From Syngnathus acus (taxonomy: Eukaryota; Chordata; Actinopteri; Syngnathiformes; Syngnathidae): 64,000 bases of DNA. The position numbers and the translations under genes were made by a program. Where the stretch lies: assembly GCF_901709675.1 (NCBI RefSeq), contig NC_051092.1, forward strand, positions 8,884,491 through 8,948,490, in the 5' to 3' direction. The notes below the pieces were generated by a model that ran no database searches, was not told the origin of the DNA, and saw only the letters and a program-made list of their open reading frames with translations. This document shows positions 62,601-64,000 of the stretch, one piece after another. Positions within the stretch are counted from its first letter, which is position 1, and each line of letters opens with the position of its first letter.

Positions 62601-64000
62601 CACATACTTTTGAACCCCTAACTGGCCCCCTTCAAAAACAAGACGAGGGGTTTTCCATTCACAAGAGTGGATCTCTTTGCTTTTCTTAACCGTTGCATGG
62701 ATGTCGACTGTTCTTGGTCGCTTTGTAAACAATTCCCTCAAGAATACAGTGCCCTTCAATTGTTTATGAGTAAGAGTAGACAATGGAAAGGTTTGGACAC
62801 ATAATTTAAGGCTACTGCCTGGGAAGGTGGTGAGAAGGATGTGGGTGTCCAGCCCCGATGCTTTCTGTTGTTGATCTCTGGTCTGAGTGAAGCTGTGGCT
62901 CTGTGGAGCAGCCAGCTCGACGGGGAAATGTTGCTTATCTGTAAGGAATTTTATTATTTTCGACTATTTGGATTGCTGTGGCTCCCCCTCTCATTCCCTC
63001 CCTCGTCTTCCTTTTCACCTAGTCACGCAAACACAGGCTTTCCTTACACAGCCCTGTCTGTCTGCCTGGCTGTCGCTCTGCTTCCTTCCCTGGCCTGCCT
63101 CACCCTTGCTTATCACATCAATTAACATGTTTAACTTGTGGCACTTAGTCCTCGTTGCCCTCTGTGTTTGAGTAAGTCATAATTTCAAAATGCATTATTT
63201 TTTTTAAATGTTCATGTACACTTTGTTGCAAATCATTATGCGTATAGCGTATAAAATTGAAATATTTTTGTTGAATTTTTTTCACTAGAGTTCTTTTCAT
63301 TTGAATTTTTTAGGTTGTATTTCAATGGTTTCCAAGGTGATCCTGATTATTGCTGGGTTGAAATAGCCTTATTCTTTTTAATTTATTTTCAGAATTCCTT
63401 TTTTGTTAGAACCTTTTAAAACAAACTGGAAGTTGGGGGACACCTATGACATTCAACAGTTTTAAGAACAATTGAATCACATTAACTGAAAGAAAATACA
63501 GGTCGTCCTCAACTTACGTTTAACTTATGAAAATTTGGAGAGAGGAAAAAGGTTGACTAATGTCCATAAATATCAAAAAATGCCATATTGGGTTTGCGAG
63601 TTTTTACTTTAACGTTCGTGCCACATCATCCGATATGGTACTGTAGTTCCCCTTTCTGCCACAACCCTGCCGAGCAGCACCGCTCCATATGAACTTCTCA
63701 TTTTGCTCTGTCCCTCTCTCCATCTCTCTTGTCTACTTGAACGACCTCCCACGCTCATTTTTGCACTTGTCTCCGTAAGCAGCTCAGATGTACAGTACAC
63801 CTTGGATAAATGTACACATTTCCTTGCACGTAAACTTGACTTTTCTTTTTTAATTTATGACAGTATATGTGTAAACCGTATATATTGTATATGATTTATG
63901 TTTTACGTGACCCTCGTAAGGATAAGCAGCTCAGAAAATGAATGTTTTTATCATTATGGAAATGTGTCACTCTTACATATTTATACTAAATTAAAATTTA

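Larger units (their letters stand above)
57994..64000. other. Region right of mrpl23 exon 4, presumed intron
   Basis: Apart from the repeats listed separately, I find no exon. I looked for a continuation of mrpl23 (a conserved start after the VQL at the end of exon 4) and saw none. The most likely reading is a long fourth intron running past the window edge. Confidence 0.5.

Overview
The window looks like nuclear DNA from a teleost fish, probably a percomorph. It has long AT-rich introns with vertebrate GT-AG splice sites, many microsatellites, and fish-type interspersed repeats (Tc1/mariner-like and hAT-like MITEs, LINE 3' tails, a solo LTR). No bacterial-style genes, CRISPR arrays or rRNA/tRNA genes were seen. 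The coding content is three spliced genes whose exons I joined by hand with consistent reading phase.

Layout. (1) 1-4300: no coding exon recognised. At 4088 a strong minus-strand splice donor follows a CpG-rich stretch, which suggests the non-coding first exon of a gene running leftward out of the window. (2) 5447-18725, plus strand: a complete carnitine palmitoyltransferase 1A gene (cpt1a), with a CRE-bearing promoter, a non-coding exon 1, 18 constitutive or alternative coding exon positions, and a 3' UTR ending near 18725. It has two alternative versions of one exon (9a at 11357-11444, 9b at 11914-11998). (3) 18726-20290: intergenic space between two genes that converge tail to tail. (4) 20290-40500, minus strand: a complete ten-coding-exon gene for a type II membrane protein with a glycoside hydrolase family 31 ectodomain. 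It resembles MYORG and may be the fish SITS-binding-protein-like gene; the predicted protein is 691 residues and lacks the expected catalytic aspartates. (5) 40500-45390: intergenic, repeat-rich, including a 33-unit tetranucleotide array just upstream of the GH31 gene. (6) 45400 to the right edge, plus strand: the first four coding exons of mitochondrial ribosomal protein L23 (mrpl23), whose last exon(s) appear to lie beyond the window. Its promoter has NRF-1-like and ETS/GABP-like motifs.

Most notable result. The two cpt1a alternative exons encode the same segment of the protein (about residues 295-323). Reading phase makes them mutually exclusive: skipping both, or including both, brings a stop codon into frame in exon 10. 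Exon 9a is the same length as the human CPT1A segment and resembles it; exon 9b is one codon shorter and resembles the human CPT1B segment. The gene could therefore make a CPT1A-like and a CPT1B-like version of a substrate/malonyl-CoA-related region, similar in principle to what has been described for the single insect CPT1 gene.

How the genes relate. cpt1a (mitochondrial fatty acid import) and mrpl23 (mitochondrial translation) both serve mitochondria. The GH31 gene between them is a membrane/secretory-pathway protein, and nothing in the sequence shows co-regulation of the three. All family assignments rest on reading the translations and on remembered homologues; no database search was run.
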